Below, in pieces: positions 5,817-9,073 of a stretch of DNA of 9,073 nt; positions within the stretch are counted from its first letter, which is position 1, and every line of letters begins with the position of its first letter. Source of the stretch: Actinomycetota bacterium. Lineage in GTDB: Bacteria; Actinomycetota; Humimicrobiia; Humimicrobiales; Humimicrobiaceae. The position numbers and the translations under genes are program-made. Location: contig JAFGDA010000029.1 in NCBI GenBank assembly GCA_016932375.1, positions 1 to 9,073 of the forward strand, in the 5' to 3' direction. A model generated the notes under the pieces. It had not been told where the DNA came from. It did not search any database and saw nothing but the letters and a program-made list of their open reading frames with translations.

Positions 5817-6529
5817 CCGATATTTATCAGGGGGATTTTAAATATTTTTTCAAATTTTTTTATAATCTGTTCTTTGACATCATCCAGGGGGATATTGCTG
5901 CCAGGTAATTCATTCAGGGATATCTGCGGGTATTCTCTAAGGCCACATGAAATGATATGACTGAAAAGCCCGGGGTCAACGCTTACATTAAGGGAAAAGC
6001 CGTGGAGGGATACCCATTTTTTTACCTTCAATCCGATAGAGGCTATCTTAAAACGGTCCACATATACACCCCTGTGTTTTTCTACCCTTTTACCTTTTAC
6101 CCCGAAAAATTTTAGGACCTCTATTATGACTTCCTCAAGCATGCTGACATAAGCAGTCAGGTCCTTTTTAAAATAGGCAAGGTTAATAACAGGGTAACAG
6201 ACAATTTGACCCGGGGCATGAATGGTAATATCACCGCCCCTGGTTGACTGTACAAGTTCAATGCCGCATGCTTCGAGTTCTCCGGCAGTGGAAATCAGGT
6301 TTGAAATGCTCCTGTTGCTTCCAAGGGTTATGACCGGGGGGTGCTCCAGGAGCAGGATGATACCGTGATGACTGGACTCATTTATAAGGTCAAATAATTC
6401 AAGCTGCAGGTTATATGCATCGCTGTAACTTACAGTCCCGAGGTCCTTGTAATATAATACCCCTCCGGGAAGACCCCGCAGCATACCGGGTAAATCATTT
6501 ACTTTAAATTTTATTTCAGGGTCCTTCAT
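5810..6529 (-). CDS. lipB: Octanoyl-[acyl-carrier-protein]:protein N-octanoyltransferase LipB
   Basis: LipB moves octanoyl from acyl carrier protein to the lipoyl-domain lysine; LipA then inserts sulfur. It acts in the cytoplasm and would serve the E2 encoded next door. The 239 residues show EHPPVITLGSN (62-72), the RGGDITIHAPGQIVCYPVINL region (97-117), K161 in KIASIGLKV and C195 in ISCGL, matching the catalytic Lys/Cys pair of the family. The chain is complete. The ATG at 6527-6529 has no ribosome site and lies only a few bases from the predicted transcription start, so translation could be leaderless. The alternative is Met16 (6482-6484), which would leave a 224-residue protein starting just before the conserved YYKDLG segment. 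The gene faces the zinc-ribbon gene and diverges from lpdA. No lipA is present in the window. Confidence 0.93.
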   Translation of the reverse strand: MKDPEIKFKVNDLPGMLRGLPGGVLYYKDLGTVSYSDAYNLQLELFDLINESSHHGIILLLEHPPVITLGSNRSISNLISTAGELEACGIELVQSTRGGDITIHAPGQIVCYPVINLAYFKKDLTAYVSMLEEVIIEVLKFFGVKGKRVEKHRGVYVDRFKIASIGLKVKKWVSLHGFSLNVSVDPGLFSHIISCGLREYPQISLNELPGSNIPLDDVKEQIIKKFEKIFKIPLINIGT

Positions 6530-6538
6530 AAAGAGGTT

Positions 6539-6566
6539 ATTATATATTTTTTTGTATTTATCGCAA
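6539..6566 (-). promoter_or_regulatory. Candidate lipB promoter
   Basis: On the - strand TTGCGA (6566-6561, four of six consensus bases) and a perfect TATAAT (6544-6539) are separated by 16 bases. Transcription would start near 6532, only about 3 bases before the upstream lipB ATG. This favours either a leaderless message or the internal Met16 start. Confidence 0.45.
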
Positions 6567-6586
6567 TAAAACGAAAAAGATAGAAT
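6558..6586 (+). promoter_or_regulatory. Candidate lpdA promoter overlapping the lipB promoter
   Basis: TTATCG (6558-6563) and TAGAAT (6581-6586, five of six consensus bases) are separated by 17 bases on the + strand. The -35 box is weak. It overlaps the -35 box of the divergent lipB promoter (6561-6566), so the two could compete or be co-regulated. A start near 6593 would give lpdA a leader of about 50 bases. Confidence 0.3.
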
Positions 6587-6628
6587 ATTTTACCATATTA
6601 ACCGGAAGTTGGCGTCACTACTTCAAGG

Positions 6629-6636
6629 AAAGGAGA
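6629..6636 (+). promoter_or_regulatory. Strong ribosome-binding site fixing the lpdA start
   Basis: AAAGGAGA lies 5 bases before the ATG at 6642. It selects that codon over the in-frame TTG at 6609, which would place this Shine-Dalgarno sequence inside the coding region. Confidence 0.85.
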
Positions 6637-6641
6637 ATATT

Positions 6642-8033
6642 ATGACGGAAAAAAAGTTTGATGTGGCAGTCCTCGGGGGAGGCCCGGGCGGATATGTGGG
6701 TGCAATAAGGGCTTCAAAGCTCGGACTCAGGGTAGCAGTTGTGGAAAAGGATCATTTAGGTGGGGTATGCCTGAATTGTGGCTGCATTCCTACAAAAACC
6801 CTCTATCATACGGCGGTTTCCCTTGAAGAGATAAGAAAAGCCCATATTTTTGGCATAAAAGTAAATAATCCGGAACTTGATTTTCCAGCAGCCATGAAAA
6901 GGAAGGACGATATTATTGAAATGCAGAGGAGGGGCCTGAATTTTCATTTCAAGAGTAACAATATAGAACTTATAAAAGGTACTGGCAAACTTGTTTCGAG
7001 GGATACCATATTGGTAACCGGCCCCGGGGGAAGTGAGCATCATGTAAGCGCATCCAGCATAATAATTGCCACCGGGTCTTCGGCCGGCAATGTTCCTCCT
7101 TTTGACCTTTCCATGGAAGGCGTGGTCGATAACACAGGAATCCTGTCTCTGGGGAGGTTGCCGGAATCGCTCCTGATAGTAGGGGGAGGTGTGGTAGGTT
7201 CAGAGTTTGCAAATATATTTGCATCTTTTGGAACCAGGGTTACAGTTGTAGAAATTTTGCCCCGTATACTTACTACCGAAGACGAAGAAGTCTCAAAGGT
7301 AATACACAAGGCCCTGAAGTTAAAAGGTGTAGACATCCACACGTCAAAGAAGGTAGAGGATTTCAGCAGGGATGGCGGAAAATTCGTATGCCGTCTTTCC
7401 GGAGGGGAAAAAGTGGAAGCGGAAAAAATACTGGTTTCCGTGGGACGTGTTCCAAATTCAAAAAATATAGGCCTTGAGGAAGCCGGAATAGAAGTGGACG
7501 AAAAGGGATACATAAAGGTGGATAACAGGCTAAGGACTTCAGCCGGCAATGTTTATGCGGTAGGGGATGTAAACGGGGGGCTTCAGCTTGCCCATCTCGC
7601 ATCCAATGAAGGCAAGATAGCTGCAGAGGTAATATCCGGAAAAGACAGTGTCATGGATTACCGAGTGATCCCCTGGGCGGTATTTGCCTCGCCTGAAATA
7701 GGGACGGTAGGATTGAACAGGGCGCAGGCTGAAAAGAAGGGGTTTTCTGTTTGTATGGGGCACTTCCCCTTCTCTTCAAGTGGTAAGGCTTATATAACCG
7801 GAGAAACTGAGGGGTTCATATCCATCGTTACTGATAAGGAAACCGGAGAGATACTGGGTGCGCAGATGGTTGGACCCCGGGCTTCGGACCTGATTCATGA
7901 AGTAGCTGTTGCAATGAATGGTGAGATGCTTATAGATGACCTTGCCTCCACGGTGCATTCCCACCCGACTTTGTCCGAAGCGGTAATGGAAGCTGCAGAA
8001 GACTGCTTTGGTATAGCCACTCATAAATCATGA
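6642..8033 (+). CDS. lpdA: Dihydrolipoyl dehydrogenase (E3)
   Basis: E3 reoxidises dihydrolipoyl-E2 with its redox disulfide and FAD and passes electrons to NAD+. From ATG 6642 the protein has 463 residues, the usual length. FAD binding is at GGGPGGYVGA (12-21), the redox site at GGVCLNCGCIPTK (40-52; disulfide C43-C48), NAD binding at GGGVVGSE (181-188), the second FAD motif at VYAVGDV (304-310), and the catalytic His-Glu pair at HSHPTLSE (H441, E446). An additional cysteine, C46, sits between the two redox cysteines where Val or Arg is common. There is no N-terminal lipoyl domain, unlike some clostridial E3 proteins. The gene has its own leader and lies beyond lipB, so it may be transcribed independently of the E1-E2 genes and serve other lipoyl systems as well. 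The enzyme identity is firm; exclusive use by this complex is inference. Confidence 0.96.
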   Translation: MTEKKFDVAVLGGGPGGYVGAIRASKLGLRVAVVEKDHLGGVCLNCGCIPTKTLYHTAVSLEEIRKAHIFGIKVNNPELDFPAAMKRKDDIIEMQRRGLNFHFKSNNIELIKGTGKLVSRDTILVTGPGGSEHHVSASSIIIATGSSAGNVPPFDLSMEGVVDNTGILSLGRLPESLLIVGGGVVGSEFANIFASFGTRVTVVEILPRILTTEDEEVSKVIHKALKLKGVDIHTSKKVEDFSRDGGKFVCRLSGGEKVEAEKILVSVGRVPNSKNIGLEEAGIEVDEKGYIKVDNRLRTSAGNVYAVGDVNGGLQLAHLASNEGKIAAEVISGKDSVMDYRVIPWAVFASPEIGTVGLNRAQAEKKGFSVCMGHFPFSSSGKAYITGETEGFISIVTDKETGEILGAQMVGPRASDLIHEVAVAMNGEMLIDDLASTVHSHPTLSEAVMEAAEDCFGIATHKS

Positions 8034-8183
8034 AATATGGCATATCCTGGCGGTATAAAAAAAGTGTGAATACCCTCAGGGTAAAAAATTTCTCATGCCT
8101 GTCGTTGATTTTCATACTATCCATGCACAGGTTTAACAGTCGTGATACCATAATATCAAAATATAGCAGAAAAACTAAAGAAG
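8034..8183. other. lpdA-HAD intergenic region with small palindromes
   Basis: No gene is visible in these 150 bases. TACCCT-C-AGGGTA (8071-8083) is a tight palindrome followed by A6T3 rather than a T-run, so it is a poor terminator. A competing pairing, GGTAT (8052-8056) with ATACC (8070-8074), shares its right arm. TGATA/TATCA (8143-8147 and 8154-8158) is a further weak repeat. I see no convincing promoter for the HAD gene. Confidence 0.4.
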
Positions 8184-8187
8184 GTGG
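8182..8187 (+). promoter_or_regulatory. Shine-Dalgarno-like AGGTGG overlapping the formal HAD start
   Basis: AGGTGG (8182-8187, within AAGAAGGTGG) is the best ribosome-site match near the HAD gene. It overlaps the GTG at 8184, so it cannot serve it; 5 bases downstream is the in-frame ATA at 8193. The only site for the GTG is the weak AAAG further upstream. Confidence 0.5.
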
Positions 8188-8981
8188 TACTTATATATAG
8201 ATTAATAGTCACCGATGTTGACGGTACTCTTCTGGATAGTAAGTCGAGTATTCCAGATTTAAATAAAAAGGCTTTGATGGAGTGTAAGAAAAAGGGCATC
8301 GGAATAATACTCGCAACAGGTAAAACCATACATTCGGTACTTCGACATATAAACGAACTGGATCTTGAACTTCCACAGGTAACCCTAAATGGAAGCGTAA
8401 CTGTTGACAGGAAACTCAACCTGATTGATTCAGTAAAAATAGACCCCGGGGTATATATGAGGGTCATAAGGGCAATAAAGGAAGGGGGCTATCCCCCTGT
8501 TGTAGCTCTTATTGATGGAATACTTTATATTGAAAAGTATTACCCAGACCTGAGGTACCTTGAAAATGTCGGGGAGAAATTTGTACCGGCCGCCAGTCTT
8601 GAAACAGGGTATTTTGCAGAAAATGCGGCTGACATTTTTATCCCGATAGAAGAATCAAATCCGCTCGATGCACGGCTGCGGGAAGCATTTTCGGGTGAGC
8701 TCCAGTTTATAAGGTCCGGGGCCTTTTACTTTGATATCCTTGATAAATCTGCCACCAAGGGCAATGCAGTGATGAAAATAATTAAAACTCTCGGGATAAG
8801 AAGGGAAGAAGTGGTGGTTTTTGGAGACAGCCCCAACGACCTCAGCATGTTTGAAGTAGCCGGGTTGAAGATTGCTGTCAGGAATTCATATCCGGATGTT
8901 ATAGAGAAGGCCGATATTGTTACTCTTGAAAATGACTGTTCGGGACTGGGGGAAGCGATATTTAAATACATCCTTGGATAA
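8184..8981 (+). CDS. Cof-type HAD-superfamily (IIB) hydrolase
   Basis: A cytoplasmic Mg-dependent phosphatase of the Cof/YidA type. Members usually dephosphorylate sugar phosphates, flavin nucleotides or similar metabolites; the substrate here is unknown. In 265-residue numbering the HAD motifs are complete: I, DVDGT (D11, D13); II, ATGKT (T45); III, K192 in SATKGNAV; and IV, GDSPNDLSMF (D215, D219). The IIB cap lies between motifs II and III, and the length is typical. The start is uncertain. GTG 8184 gives MVLIYRLIV, whereas homologues usually begin with Met just before the (Y)RLIVTDVDG strand; that position is the ATA codon at 8193, preceded by AGGTGG. The gene follows lpdA by 150 bases in the same direction and converges on the gene at the right edge. 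A functional link to the dehydrogenase is not evident. Confidence 0.9.
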   Translation: MVLIYRLIVTDVDGTLLDSKSSIPDLNKKALMECKKKGIGIILATGKTIHSVLRHINELDLELPQVTLNGSVTVDRKLNLIDSVKIDPGVYMRVIRAIKEGGYPPVVALIDGILYIEKYYPDLRYLENVGEKFVPAASLETGYFAENAADIFIPIEESNPLDARLREAFSGELQFIRSGAFYFDILDKSATKGNAVMKIIKTLGIRREEVVVFGDSPNDLSMFEVAGLKIAVRNSYPDVIEKADIVTLENDCSGLGEAIFKYILG

Positions 8982-8997
8982 ATATAAACTGGATACA

Positions 8998-9073
8998 TTA
9001 CTGAGCGAGTGCCATTGCACCCAGATTTTTATCATTATTAAATATTCCTTTAGGGCCGGCCGGTAATTTGATA
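8998..9073 (-). CDS. C-terminal end of an unidentified protein (truncated by window)
   Basis: On the - strand an open frame enters from the right edge and ends with TAA at 9000-8998, giving 24 readable residues that end KGIFNNDKNLGAMALAQ. The segment begins IKLPAGPKG, looks like a normal hydrophilic-then-helical C-terminus, and uses codons like those of the neighbours. It converges on the HAD gene with only 16 bases between the stops, and no terminator hairpin is visible between them. I do not recognise the family from this short piece. A chance open frame of this length is possible, so the gene call is moderate. Confidence 0.5.
   Translation of the reverse strand, partial: IKLPAGPKGIFNNDKNLGAMALAQ

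Noticed and set aside
6609..6641. Upstream TTG start for lpdA (adds MASLLQGKENI)
   Set aside because: The strong AAAGGAGA ribosome site lies inside this extension and points to the ATG at 6642, which begins just before the FAD-binding strand as in homologues.
7040..7549. A 169-residue open frame on the - strand opposite lpdA
   Set aside because: The + strand carries FAD, NAD and disulfide motifs in the right order; the antisense frame has no ribosome site or domain.
8071..8083. Palindrome TACCCT-C-AGGGTA as the lpdA terminator
   Set aside because: Only about five stable pairs and followed by an A-run, not a T-run, on the + strand. It was left as an unexplained palindrome in the gap entry.
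1..9073. CRISPR arrays, tRNA or rRNA genes, complete insertion sequences, riboswitches
   Set aside because: No regularly spaced repeats, cloverleaf-like segments, transposase motifs with terminal repeats, or recognisable aptamer cores were seen on either strand.

Overview
The window is a bacterial chromosome segment of moderate, AT-leaning composition. Arg is mostly AGG/AGA and Ile is often ATA. It is dominated by a complete 2-oxoacid dehydrogenase complex cluster. In order on the + strand it holds a SorC-family regulator, E1 alpha, E1 beta, an E2 acyltransferase and a small zinc-ribbon protein. The lipoate-attachment gene lipB follows on the - strand, then lpdA (E3) and a Cof-type HAD phosphatase on the + strand. 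An anaerobic bacterium of the Bacillota or a similar lineage fits: a DUF3786-like fragment lies at the left edge and the E1 subunits are acetoin/pyruvate dehydrogenase-like. The sequence alone does not fix the taxon.

Left edge (1-426): the 3' end of a DUF3786-like gene, then an AT-rich stretch. This stretch carries a start-less open frame, a good sigma-70-type promoter and, just downstream of it, a palindromic operator cluster built from TGTTCA/TGAACA half-sites. The regulator at 427 is probably autoregulated there, and it probably controls the downstream dehydrogenase genes.

Centre (1476-5801): E1 alpha, E1 beta, E2 and the zinc-ribbon gene are co-directional but separated by unusually wide gaps of about 140-185 bases. 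The gaps after the regulator and after E1 beta start with AT-only inverted repeats. The gap before E2 also carries a perfect 15-base tandem repeat with TATAAT cores, possibly an internal promoter. E2 has one lipoyl domain and two peripheral subunit-binding domains in tandem, which is unusual.

Right part (5800-9073): lipB converges on the zinc-ribbon gene, with a hairpin covering both stop codons, and diverges from lpdA across a compact region with two possible promoters. E1 decarboxylates the 2-oxo substrate (or cleaves acetoin), E2 carries and transfers the acyl group, LpdA reoxidises the dihydrolipoyl arm to make NADH, and LipB supplies the octanoyl precursor of the lipoyl cofactor. The HAD gene looks functionally separate; its best-placed start is an AUA codon. 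A convergent - strand gene is cut by the right edge. I found no CRISPR, tRNA, rRNA or complete mobile element. The true substrate (pyruvate, acetoin or another 2-oxo acid) is not settled by the sequence.
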